Source: Streptomyces sp. G-G2 (GTDB taxonomy: Bacteria > Actinomycetota > Actinomycetes > Streptomycetales > Streptomycetaceae). From it: DNA of 36,419 bases. The position numbers and the translations under genes were made by a program. Location of the stretch: NCBI RefSeq assembly GCF_030063135.1, contig NZ_JASISO010000064.1:1-36419 (forward strand), written 5' to 3'. Numbering within the stretch: position 1 is the stretch's first letter; every line of letters begins with the position of its first letter. Positions 15,447-22,966 of this stretch are shown one piece after another. The notes beneath the pieces are model-generated. The model saw only the letters and a list, made by a program, of their open reading frames with translations, was not told the origin of the DNA and ran no database searches.

Positions 15447-15474
15447 GCGGTCCGGGACGTCGCCTGAGCGGTCC
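15440..15474. repeat. 14-bp direct repeat at the MFS gene end
   Basis: CGCCTGAGCGGTCC occurs at 15440-15453 and 15461-15474, period 21 bp. The first copy contains the MFS stop codon, so this is a small duplication of the gene's last bases. Confidence 0.75.
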
Positions 15475-15499
15475 CGGCCGGATCCGGCCCGCAGCCGGT

Positions 15500-15871
15500 T
15501 CAGCCCGCCGTGGTGGTGGACTTAAGGGTGCCGTCGGGGGCGGCGAGCAGGACCGGTGTGGCCGCTCCGCCGAGGTCGCGGACGGCCGCCCGGTCGGCCT
15601 CGGTGACGCTGTCGGCCGCGCTGACCACGGCCGCCGCCTCCAAGGACTGCGCTCCGCTGGCCACGGCCATCGCGACGGCGGTCCGCAGGGCGCTGAGCTT
15701 GAGCGACTCCAGCTCCACGGTCCCGGCGACGTACGTACGGCCCGTCTCGTCCCGCACCGCCGCCCCTTCGGGCACCCCGTTGCGGGCCCGGGCGCTGCGC
15801 GCCAGCGTGATGATCTTACTGTCTTCGGGGCCGGGCCCGGTGGCGCCGTTGGCGTTATCGCTGTCCGTCAT
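15500..15871 (-). CDS. Cytidine-deaminase-like protein lacking zinc ligands
   Basis: A 123-residue protein whose order of elements follows the cytidine deaminase fold: SKIITLARSARARNGVPEGAAVRDETGRTYVAGTVELESLKLSALRTAVAMAVASGAQSLEAAAVVS. In active enzymes the positions after the VAGTVE strand carry Cys/His-Ala-Glu, and a later P-C-x-x-C supplies the other zinc ligands. This protein contains no Cys and no His at all, so it cannot hold the catalytic zinc. Streptomyces homologues near era are often annotated cytidine deaminase; here the sequence indicates a non-catalytic relative. The ATG at 15871 gives MTDSDN. It is downstream of the lipoprotein gene but behind its strong terminator. Confidence 0.75.
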   Translation of the reverse strand: MTDSDNANGATGPGPEDSKIITLARSARARNGVPEGAAVRDETGRTYVAGTVELESLKLSALRTAVAMAVASGAQSLEAAAVVSAADSVTEADRAAVRDLGGAATPVLLAAPDGTLKSTTTAG

Positions 15872-15885
15872 GCCCGAAAGCATAG

Positions 15886-15932
15886 GAGAGCGCCTCGGCG
15901 GGGCCGCGCAACGGCCCCGCCGAGGCGTTCTC
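15886..15932 (-). terminator. Terminator after the lipoprotein gene
   Basis: CGCCTCGGCGGGGCC (15891-15905) pairs exactly with 15913-15927. The stem extends to 20 bp (15886-15932) with one G-U pair and a 7-nt loop. It lies 40 bp past the lipoprotein stop and 15 bp before the start of the next gene. Confidence 0.9.
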
Positions 15933-15972
15933 CCCTCAATACCCACCCCCGGCCCCCGGCACGGGGTTTCGA

Positions 15973-16710
15973 CTAGGAAGTCGGCTTGGTGGCCTTCAGC
16001 GAGGTCTCCACCTTGTGGATGGCGCGGTCGAAGTCCTTCTCCCCGCGCTGCCCGTCGCCCCAGTTGTTGTGGACGGTGCTGATCGCGGCGCCGACCCGGA
16101 TCACCGCGATGTCCTGGTCCACGGCGTGCACGTCGTTCTTGATCTGCACGCGCAGACCCGTGGACTGCTCGCCGAGGGCCGGGATCTCGAAGACCTCGGC
16201 TTTGGCGAGCGCGGTCTTGCCCTCGAAGGTGGACTTGAAGGAGCCGCAGGCCTTGACCGTCGCGGCGAGTGCGGTCACTGCCTGCTCGGCGTCGGCGGCA
16301 CTCTCGTAGCCGCTGACGTCCTGGAGTATGTGGCTGCCGCCGCTCGCGTCGGTGAAGACGGCCTGCCGGTTGATCTTGTAGTCGGAGAGCAGCCGCCCGG
16401 TGTTGACCAGGTCGACGATCGCCTTGCAGGTGGTCGGCTTGGCGGGGCCGAACTCGTACGACGCGGCGTCACCGGAATCGATGACGGTGTCCTTCTCGAA
16501 CTTCCATCCGGCGGACAGGTCCGCCGCCGTCAGCAGCACGCTCTTGGCCTGGTCCGCCGTCAGCGTCGCGGGCGCCTTGGCGGGAGCGTCCGCGGGCGCC
16601 TTCGCGGGAGCCCCGGCCGAGGCGGCCTTCCCCCCGCCCTCGCACGCGGCGGCGAAGAGGAGGGAGGCGGACGCGAGCGCGGTCGCGGCGAAACGGGTAC
16701 GGCGGTGCAC
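15973..16710 (-). CDS. Secreted lipoprotein, sensor-domain-like
   Basis: A 245-residue lipoprotein. The signal MHRRTRFAATALASASLLFAAAC ends in a lipobox (FAAAC, Cys23) for lipid attachment at the outer face of the membrane. An Ala/Pro/Lys linker with the repeat APAKAPADAPAKAPA follows. The folded part begins LTADQAKSVLLTAADLSAGWKFEKD, with an invariant-looking Cys pair (PTTCKAIVD and VKACGSFKS) that probably forms a disulfide. This layout resembles the PknH-like extracellular sensor domains of actinobacterial lipoproteins; the ligand is unknown. The upstream region is unusually AT-rich and carries a 26-bp hairpin/operator-like dyad. A strong terminator follows. Confidence 0.82.
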   Translation of the reverse strand: MHRRTRFAATALASASLLFAAACEGGGKAASAGAPAKAPADAPAKAPATLTADQAKSVLLTAADLSAGWKFEKDTVIDSGDAASYEFGPAKPTTCKAIVDLVNTGRLLSDYKINRQAVFTDASGGSHILQDVSGYESAADAEQAVTALAATVKACGSFKSTFEGKTALAKAEVFEIPALGEQSTGLRVQIKNDVHAVDQDIAVIRVGAAISTVHNNWGDGQRGEKDFDRAIHKVETSLKATKPTS

Positions 16711-16844
16711 GGGGTCTCCAGGAACAGATCATGCTTGGCGGAAGCAAACATAAACACAAAGTAAGAGGATCCGAAGATCTCAAGGTCCAATAAAATTGTG
16801 ACCTTGCTCCCAGCCGCCCCCGTCCCGCGGGCGCGCGACGCCCC
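16711..16844 (-). promoter_or_regulatory. AT-rich upstream region of the lipoprotein gene with a dyad
   Basis: The 16735-16806 stretch is far richer in A/T than its surroundings. CAAGGTC (16781-16787) and GACCTTG (16800-16806) form an outer inverted repeat, and CAAT/ATTG an inner one. On the minus strand TTGGAC lies within it and could be a -35, but no convincing -10 follows. A regulated promoter is the likely content. Confidence 0.5.
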
Positions 16845-17198
16845 TCAGGGCCGGTCGAGCCGCAGCCGCTCCGCCCGCGGCATCCCCGCCACCACCAGGT
16901 CGTACGAGTCCTCGACCAGTTCCCTGACCACGGCGTCCGGAAGTCCGCCCACGGTCACCGTGTTCCAGTGCCGCTTGTTCATGTGCCAGCCGGGCACGAC
17001 CGCCTCGTACTCGGCGCGCAGCCGTACCGCGGCGTCCGGTTCACACTTGAGGTTGACCGTGAGCGGAGCGCCGTCGAGTGCCGAGAGCGCGAACACCTTG
17101 CCCAGCACCTTGAACACCGAGGTGTCCGGGTTGAAGGGGAACTCCTCGACCGCGGCGTTGAATCCGAGGCAGAAGGCGCGCAGCTCGGCCGGTGTCAT
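16845..17198 (-). CDS. MmcQ/YjbR-family protein
   Basis: A 117-residue single-domain protein. It has the YjbR pattern: LRAFCLGFNAAVEEFPF at the N-terminus, VFKVLGKVFALSAL in the middle, TVNLKCEPDAAVRLRAEYEAVVPGWHMNKRHWNTV towards the end, and a closing ELVEDSYDLVVAGMP helix. The fold is a double-wing DNA-binding-like domain, but no target is established for the family. Its ATG overlaps the stop of the upstream CNNM/HlyC gene by 4 bp (17195-17198), so it is translationally coupled and last in the phoH-ybeY block. Confidence 0.88.
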   Translation of the reverse strand: MTPAELRAFCLGFNAAVEEFPFNPDTSVFKVLGKVFALSALDGAPLTVNLKCEPDAAVRLRAEYEAVVPGWHMNKRHWNTVTVGGLPDAVVRELVEDSYDLVVAGMPRAERLRLDRP

Positions 17199-18499
17199 TC
17201 CGTCTCCCCCTTGACCGCCGGCTCCGGCAAAACCGGCTCGACCAGCACGGTGATGATCTTGTTGCGGCGGCCCGCCGGGGATTCGGCGGTCAGCAGCAGC
17301 GAGCGCCCGTCGGGCAGCTCCTGGAACGCGGAGGCGCCCGCGATCGGCACCCGGCCGAGCGCCTTGGCCAGCAGTCCGCCGACCGTCTCCACGTCCTCGT
17401 CGTCGAAGTCCTCGACCCCGAACAGTTCGCCGAGGTCGGTGATGTCGAGCCGGGCGGTCACCCGGTAGCGGTCGTCGCCCAGCTCTTCCACGGGCGGGAG
17501 TTCACGGTCGTACTCGTCGGTGATCTCGCCGACGATCTCTTCGAGGATGTCCTCGATGGTGACGATCCCGGCCGTGCCGCCGTACTCGTCGATGACGACG
17601 GCCACGTGGTTGCGGACCTGCTGCATCTCGCGCAGCAGGTCACCCGCGTTCTTCGTGTCGGGCACGAAGACGGCCGGGCGCATCGCGGTGGTGACGAGTT
17701 CGGACTCGGCCTCGCGGCTGATGTGCGTCTTGCGGACGAGGTCCTTGAGGTAGACGATCCCGACGATGTCGTCCTCGTTCTCCCCGGTGACCGGGATCCG
17801 CGAGAACCCGGACCGCAGGGCGAGCGTGGTCGCCTGACGGATCGTCTTGTACCGCTCGATGCAGATCAGGTCGGTGCGCGGCACCATCACCTCGCGCACC
17901 AGGGTGTCGCCGAGTTCGAAGACCTGGTGCACCATCCGGCGCTCGTCGTCCTCGATCAGCGATTCCTTCTCCGCCAGGTCCACCATCGCGCGCAGTTCGG
18001 CCTCGGAGGCGAACGGCCCCTTGCGGAAGCCCTTTCCGGGGGTCAGCGCGTTGCCGATGAGGATCAGCAACTGCGGGATCGGGCCCATCACCCGGGCCAG
18101 CGGGACCAGGACGTACGACGCCGCCGTCGCGGTGTTGAAGGGGTGCTGGCGGCCGATCGTACGGGGGGAGACGCCCACCGCGACGAAGGAGACCAGCACC
18201 ATCACCCCGATGGCCACGAGCAGCGCCGTCCACGTCTCGCCGAACTCCTGGAGGCAGACGTAGGTGACGAGGACGCCCGCAGCCATCTCGCAGGTGACCC
18301 GGACCAGCAGGGCCACATTGAGGTAGCGGGTGGGGTCGGCGGCGACCTGGGCGAGCTTGTCGCTGCCGCGCCGCCCCTCGCGTACGGCCTGCTCGGCGCG
18401 GAAGATGGACATCCGGGCGATCCCGGATTCGGCGCAGGCCGCGAACCAGGCCACCACGACCAGCAGGACCGCCCCGGTGATCAGCTGGGGGGCGGTCAC
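17195..18499 (-). CDS. CNNM/HlyC-CorC-family membrane protein (hemolysin-type, CBS domains)
   Basis: A 434-residue protein with three parts. The DUF21/CNNM transmembrane domain (about residues 1-190) begins TAPQLITGAVLLVVVAWFAACAESGIARMS. A CBS pair (about 215-340) is marked by VREVMVPRTDLICIE and DIVGIVYLKDLVRKTH, and the CorC/HlyC domain (about 350-425) contains GLLAKALGRVPIAGA. Members are linked to Mg2+ or other divalent cation homeostasis; the old name hemolysin is historical. The start overlaps the ybeY stop by 4 bp and the end overlaps the mmcQ-like gene by 4 bp, so ybeY, this gene and mmcQ are coupled. The genomic pairing with ybeY and phoH is conserved in bacteria (ybeX in enterics). 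Confidence 0.92.
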   Translation of the reverse strand: MTAPQLITGAVLLVVVAWFAACAESGIARMSIFRAEQAVREGRRGSDKLAQVAADPTRYLNVALLVRVTCEMAAGVLVTYVCLQEFGETWTALLVAIGVMVLVSFVAVGVSPRTIGRQHPFNTATAASYVLVPLARVMGPIPQLLILIGNALTPGKGFRKGPFASEAELRAMVDLAEKESLIEDDERRMVHQVFELGDTLVREVMVPRTDLICIERYKTIRQATTLALRSGFSRIPVTGENEDDIVGIVYLKDLVRKTHISREAESELVTTAMRPAVFVPDTKNAGDLLREMQQVRNHVAVVIDEYGGTAGIVTIEDILEEIVGEITDEYDRELPPVEELGDDRYRVTARLDITDLGELFGVEDFDDEDVETVGGLLAKALGRVPIAGASAFQELPDGRSLLLTAESPAGRRNKIITVLVEPVLPEPAVKGETE

Positions 18500-18993
18500 G
18501 AGACGGTGGGAGCGGGAGAGGCGCCGGTCATGCCGCGCTCACCCCGCCAGCCGTCCACGATGGCGGCCTGGAGGCCGAACATCTCGGCCTTCTCGTCCGG
18601 CTCCTCGTGGTCGTAGCCGAGCAGGTGCAGCACCCCGTGGACGGTGAGGAGCTGGAGCTCCTCGTCCATGGAGTGCTGCGTCGGCGCGTCCTCGCCCTGC
18701 TTCTTGGCGACCTCGGGGCAGAGCACGATGTCGCCGAGGAGTCCCTGCGGGGGCTCATCGTCGTCCTTCGCCGGCGGACGCAGCTCGTCCATCGGGAAGG
18801 ACATGACGTCGGTGGGTCCGGGCAGGTCCATCCACTGGATGTGCAGCTGCTCCATCGCCGCCTCGTCGACCACGATGACGGACAGCTCGGACAGCGGGTG
18901 GATCCTCATCCGGGTGAGCGCGTAGCGGGCGACGTCGAGGATCGCCTGCTCGTCGACATCGGTTCCGGACTCGTTGTTGACGTCGATCGACAT
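18496..18993 (-). CDS. ybeY: Endoribonuclease YbeY (16S rRNA maturation)
   Basis: A 165-residue metal-dependent RNase needed for 16S rRNA 3' maturation and ribosome quality control. The zinc site is intact in HGVLHLLGYDHEEPDE, the H-x3-H-x5-H signature. The preceding DVMSFPMDE and LGDIVLCPEVA segments are the family's other conserved blocks. ATG at 18993; MSIDVNNESG is the usual actinobacterial start. It follows phoH by 12 bp and overlaps the CNNM/HlyC gene by 4 bp. Confidence 0.96.
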   Translation of the reverse strand: MSIDVNNESGTDVDEQAILDVARYALTRMRIHPLSELSVIVVDEAAMEQLHIQWMDLPGPTDVMSFPMDELRPPAKDDDEPPQGLLGDIVLCPEVAKKQGEDAPTQHSMDEELQLLTVHGVLHLLGYDHEEPDEKAEMFGLQAAIVDGWRGERGMTGASPAPTVS

Positions 18994-19005
18994 GGTGCTT
19001 CTGGA

Positions 19006-20040
19006 CTACTTCCCGTTGTGGCTGTCGTACTGCTCGTACGCGTCGACGATACGGCCGACGAGCTTGTGCCGGACGACATCCTCGGAGGTGAGCCGCGAGA
19101 AGTGGATGTCCGGGACGCCTTCGAGGATCTCCTGGACCTGGCGCAGACCGCTCTTGGTCCCGCCCGGGAGGTCGACCTGGGTGATGTCACCGGTGACGAC
19201 GATCTTGGACTGGAACCCGAGCCGGGTGAGGAACATCTTCATCTGCTCGGGGCTGGTGTTCTGGGCCTCGTCGAGGACCACGAACGCCTCGTTCAGAGTT
19301 CTTCCGCGCATGTAGGCCAGGGGCGCGACCTCGATCGTGCCCGCCGCCATCAGGCGGGGGATCGAGTCCGGGTCCATCATGTCGTGCAGCGCGTCGTAGA
19401 GCGGGCGCAGGTAGGGGTCGATCTTGTCGAAGAGGGTGCCGGGCAGGAAGCCGAGGCGTTCGCCCGCCTCGACGGCCGGTCGGGTCAGGATGATCCGGCT
19501 GACCTGCTTGGACTGCAGGGCCTGGACCGCCTTGGCCATCGCCAGGTAGGTCTTGCCGGTACCGGCGGGGCCGATGCCGAAGACGATCGTGTTCTTGTCG
19601 ATCGCGTCGACGTAGCGCTTCTGGTTGAGGGTCTTGGGGCGGATGGTGCGGCCGCGGCTGGAGAGGATGTTCTGGGTGAGCACGTCCGCCGGGCTCTCGG
19701 ACTCGTGCCCTCCTTCACCCCCGGCGCCGCTGCCGTTGGCCCGCAGCATCGCGATCGACCGTTCCACTGCGTCCTCCGTCATCGGCTGCCCGGTGCGGAG
19801 CACCAGCATCATCTCGTCGAACAGGCGCTGGACGAGGGCGACTTCCGCCGCTGCCCCGACCGCGCTGACCTGGTTGCCACGGACATGGATGTCGGTGGCG
19901 GGGAACGCCCGCTCGATCACGCGCAGCAGGGCGTCGCCGGAACCCAGCACCGTCACCATCGGGTGCGTGGCCGGGACGGTGAAGTGGGCTCGTGCCTGCC
20001 CCGGCAGTGCGGGGGTGCGGGCTGTGGGTGTCTGAGTCAT
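19006..20040 (-). CDS. PhoH-like ATPase
   Basis: A 344-residue PhoH family protein. An N-terminal KH-like region (VTVLGSGDALLRVIERAFPATDIHVRGNQVSAVG) is followed by the ATPase domain with Walker A GPAGTGKT, Walker B FVVLDEAQNTS and the sensor segment VVTGDITQVDLP. PhoH2-type helicase/RNase activity is known in relatives fused to PIN domains, absent here. This stand-alone form usually sits with ybeY and probably acts in RNA metabolism. ATG at 20040 (MTQTPTARTPALPGQ). First gene of the phoH-ybeY-hlyC-mmcQ block. A loose inverted repeat ACCCTCGG (20096-20103) / CCGAGGGT (20136-20143) lies in its leader. Confidence 0.93.
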   Translation of the reverse strand: MTQTPTARTPALPGQARAHFTVPATHPMVTVLGSGDALLRVIERAFPATDIHVRGNQVSAVGAAAEVALVQRLFDEMMLVLRTGQPMTEDAVERSIAMLRANGSGAGGEGGHESESPADVLTQNILSSRGRTIRPKTLNQKRYVDAIDKNTIVFGIGPAGTGKTYLAMAKAVQALQSKQVSRIILTRPAVEAGERLGFLPGTLFDKIDPYLRPLYDALHDMMDPDSIPRLMAAGTIEVAPLAYMRGRTLNEAFVVLDEAQNTSPEQMKMFLTRLGFQSKIVVTGDITQVDLPGGTKSGLRQVQEILEGVPDIHFSRLTSEDVVRHKLVGRIVDAYEQYDSHNGK

Positions 20041-20179
20041 GGGCCGGCTCTGAGGCCTGCGCACACCTCCCGTTGAGGGGTCTCGCCGATCGACGACCCT
20101 CGGATTTCCAAGGGTACGACTCCGCTCGGGATTGACCGAGGGTATTTCTCCGGGTCGGTTCCGGAGCGCGGGCATCCGG

Positions 20180-21322
20180 TTACGCGGAGTGCCGGAAGCC
20201 GATCGTGGGGACCGCACGGCGGCGGGCGGCGGCCCGGCCCGCCTCCTCGGCGGCCTCCGGGGGCAGCAGGCCGTCCAGGAACCCGTAGTGGCGCAGCTCC
20301 GGCGGGATCCCGCCCGGCCGGGACCGCAGCCCGTGCCACCAGTGGGCCACCTCCGGCCAGCCCGGTGCCGAGAGGGAGCCGCCGAACTCCTGCACCGACA
20401 GCGCCGCCGTCAGACCGGCGAAGGCGAGCCGGTCGGCGAGCGGCCAGCCCGCCAGGGTGCCGGTGACGAAGCCCGCCACGTACACGTCACCCGCGCCGGT
20501 GGGGTCCAGCGCCTCCACCTCGATGGCCGGGACCTGGGCGCTCTCGCCGGTCCGCCCGTCCACCGCGTACGAGCCCTCCGCGCCCATCGTGACCACCGCG
20601 ATCGGCACCCGCTCGGCCAGCGCCCGGGCCGCCGCGAGCGGGCAGTCCGCGCCCGTGTACCGCATGGCCTCGGCGGCGTTCGGCAGGAAGGCCTCGCAGT
20701 GCTCCAGGTCGCCCAGCGCGCCCAGGTCCCAGCGCCCGCTCTCGTCCCAGCCGACGTCCGCGAACACCCGGGCCCCGCGCCGTGCGGCGGCCGCGATCCA
20801 CTCCTCGCGGCGCCCGGGGGCCAGTGAGGCGACCGCGGCCCTGGCCCGGGGCGGGCAGTCCGGGATGGGGTCGGTCGCGGCTCCGGGGGGCGCCTCGTGC
20901 CCGTGCGAGACCATCGTGCGCTCGCCCTCGTAGGCCATGGAGACGGTGACGGGCGAATGCCAGCCGGAGATCCGGCGCGACATCGCCAGGTCGATGCCCT
21001 CGCCCTGTTCCAGCGCGTCCCAGCAGTACTCGCCGTAGTGGTCGTCGCCGAAGGCCGCGGCGAGGGAGGTGTGCAGCCCGAGCCGGGCCAGCGCGGTGGC
21101 CATGTTGGCGACCCCGCCGGGGCTGGAGCCCATGCCCCGCGCCCAGGACTCCGTACCGCGCACCGGGGCCGAGTCGAGGCCGGTGAAGATGATGTCGAGG
21201 AAGACCGTGCCGGTCAGGAACACGTCGCAGTCCGGGTCCCGGGGCGAGCGGAGCGGAGCGAGCGGGTCCACCTGCTCACCGGTGGCTCTGTTCCGGCTCT
21301 GGAGGCTGTTCCGACTGGTCAC
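20180..21322 (-). CDS. PfkB-family carbohydrate kinase
   Basis: A 380-residue ribokinase-fold sugar or nucleoside kinase. The N-terminal block VFLTGTVFLDIIFTGLDSAP is followed by GSSPGGVANMATALARLGL, matching PfkB signature 1. The C-terminal signature LDPTGAGDVYVAGFVTGTLAGWPL contains the anion hole GAGD with the catalytic Asp. The GTG at 21322 has GAGGA 7 nt upstream. The extra ~30 N-terminal residues and a C-terminal extension ending in RRRAVPTIGFRHSA are beyond the core fold. Divergent from an MFS gene with a 207-bp gap, suggesting uptake and phosphorylation of one compound, but the substrate is not apparent. Confidence 0.9.
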   Translation of the reverse strand: MTSRNSLQSRNRATGEQVDPLAPLRSPRDPDCDVFLTGTVFLDIIFTGLDSAPVRGTESWARGMGSSPGGVANMATALARLGLHTSLAAAFGDDHYGEYCWDALEQGEGIDLAMSRRISGWHSPVTVSMAYEGERTMVSHGHEAPPGAATDPIPDCPPRARAAVASLAPGRREEWIAAAARRGARVFADVGWDESGRWDLGALGDLEHCEAFLPNAAEAMRYTGADCPLAAARALAERVPIAVVTMGAEGSYAVDGRTGESAQVPAIEVEALDPTGAGDVYVAGFVTGTLAGWPLADRLAFAGLTAALSVQEFGGSLSAPGWPEVAHWWHGLRSRPGGIPPELRHYGFLDGLLPPEAAEEAGRAAARRRAVPTIGFRHSA

Positions 21323-21529
21323 GGCGTGGTCCTCGTTTCGTGCGCGGCGTGGTGGGCCCGGAAGGCTGCCAGCCTTGCCCGGGCCGGACGGGGGCGAAAC
21401 CCAGTGTGTCCCAGATCACCGGAGGAACGCTCCGGATCCCTCTTCTCCTCAACTCCGGTCGCTTGATAGATATTGGCCCCCGCTCCTCCCGCGGCGTCCC
21501 GAATCACCCGCGCACCTCCTGGATCCACC
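21323..21529. promoter_or_regulatory. Divergent promoter region, PfkB kinase / MFS transporter
   Basis: It holds a 6-bp-arm dyad CCGGAG-GAACG-CTCCGG (21419-21435) and an AT-richer patch TTGATAGATATTGG (21463-21476). These could be an operator and promoter for one of the flanking genes; no hexamer pair is good enough to assign. Confidence 0.35.
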
Positions 21530-22966
21530 GTGTCCGACCATGCCCCGGCGCACCCCGCCGCCCGGCCCCTCGTCGCCCTCTTCACCGCCGGTTACGTCGC
21601 CCCGTACCTCCTGCCCACGGTCGTGGGACGGCTCGGCGCCACCCTCCCGCTGAGTCCCACCCAGGCCGGCCTGATCGGCTCGGCCCTGCTGCTGGGTTCC
21701 GCCGCCGCCGGGTTCGTCCTCGCCTCCCGCATCCCGCGCCACGGGCCGCGCCCGCTGGCCCGGCTGGGGCTGCTGCTCGCCGTCGCGGGCTACGGCGCGG
21801 CCGCCGCGACCGCGCTGCTGCCGCTGGTCGTCGCGGGGGCGGTGGTCGGCGGGTTCGGTTCCGGTGCGGCCACCGCCGTGGCCGCCTCGGGGATCGCCGC
21901 CCAACGCGATCCTCACCGCACCTCCGCCCTGGGGCTGTTGTCGGTGTCGGCGACCGCCGGGGCGCTGTACCTGCTCCTGCCGCGGCTCGGCGGCGGGCAC
22001 GGGCCGCCGTTCGCCGCGATCGCCCTGGTGGCGCTCCTGGCGTGGCCCGCGACCGGGCGGCTGGCGGGGGCCCCGGCGGCTGGCGGGCGCGTGGGCGTAC
22101 GTACTCCGGCCTGGCGGCTGCCGTACCCGCGGGCCGGGGTGGTGCTGGCCGGGGCGCTGATGCTGTGGTCGCTGGCCCAGAACGCGCTGTGGGGGGTCAG
22201 CGGCCGGATCGGGGCCCAGCAGGCGGGCCTGTCCGAGGTCGCCCTGGGTCTGGTCTTCGCCGCCGCCCTGGGGGCCGGGCTGCTCGGGGTCACCGCCGCC
22301 TCAGCGCTGGGCGCGCGGCTCGGGCGGGCGGTGCCGGTCGGGGCGGGCACGGCGCTGATCGCGGTGTGCGTGGTCGCCTCGTCCGGGGCGCGCGACCCGG
22401 GTTCATTCGCCGCCGGTGAGATCCTGTGGAACGCGCTCTACCCGGTGGTCCTCTCGTACGCCATCGGCCTCGCGGCCGCGCTGGACCCCCTTGGGCGCTG
22501 GGCGGTGCTCGCGGGTTCCGCTTCCTCCCTGGGGGTGGCGTGCGGCCCCGTCACGGGCAGTCTGCTGGCCGAGCGCGCCGGTTTCCCCGGCATGGGCCTG
22601 GTGCTGGGCGCCCTGCTGCTGGCGGTGGCGGCTCCGCTGACCGCCGTCGCGCTGCACGCGGGCGGACGCCCGCTGGTGCCGGGTTCGGTACGCCGCCGGG
22701 GCGGGGCCCCGGCCGCCGTGCTGGCGGCGGTCTCGGGGGCCGCCTCGGGTCCGGTGCCGCGGGTCGGCGCGCCGGAGCTGACGATCACCGACGTCACCGT
22801 GGCCCCGCTCCCGGGGCGCGCCCCGCCGCGGGTGCTGCTGCGCGCCCCCGCGGCCCGCTACCCGCGCTTGGGCAGCGGGACCCGGGTCAGGTCGGCCGCG
22901 ATGGTCAGCTCGCCCTCGAACCCGGCCGCGCGGGCCTCGCGTTCGAAGTCGGCGGGGTCCGTGTAG
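21530..22966 (+). CDS. MFS transporter
   Basis: A 478-residue major facilitator protein. The N-terminal part VALFTAGYVAPYLLPTVVGRLG leads into repeated hydrophobic segments with GxLxxxxxxGxxLASRIPRHGPRPLARLG in the loop 2-3 position; about 12 spans can be counted. The GTG at 21530 (VSDHAPAHPAARP) is preferred; the frame is open upstream, but that part is not protein-like. The C-terminus is odd: after the last span, roughly 90 polar, Arg/Pro-rich residues follow, and the last 36 codons overlap the 3' end of rnz on the other strand by 109 bp. The natural stop has probably been lost and the gene extended. Substrate unknown. Confidence 0.82.
   Translation: MSDHAPAHPAARPLVALFTAGYVAPYLLPTVVGRLGATLPLSPTQAGLIGSALLLGSAAAGFVLASRIPRHGPRPLARLGLLLAVAGYGAAAATALLPLVVAGAVVGGFGSGAATAVAASGIAAQRDPHRTSALGLLSVSATAGALYLLLPRLGGGHGPPFAAIALVALLAWPATGRLAGAPAAGGRVGVRTPAWRLPYPRAGVVLAGALMLWSLAQNALWGVSGRIGAQQAGLSEVALGLVFAAALGAGLLGVTAASALGARLGRAVPVGAGTALIAVCVVASSGARDPGSFAAGEILWNALYPVVLSYAIGLAAALDPLGRWAVLAGSASSLGVACGPVTGSLLAERAGFPGMGLVLGALLLAVAAPLTAVALHAGGRPLVPGSVRRRGGAPAAVLAAVSGAASGPVPRVGAPELTITDVTVAPLPGRAPPRVLLRAPAARYPRLGSGTRVRSAAMVSSPSNPAARASRSKSAGSV

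Noticed and set aside
14045..15976. Alternative long plus-strand frame across the MFS gene
   Set aside because: Arg/Gly/Ala-rich out-of-frame product; the frame from 14097 shows membrane spans and MFS motifs.
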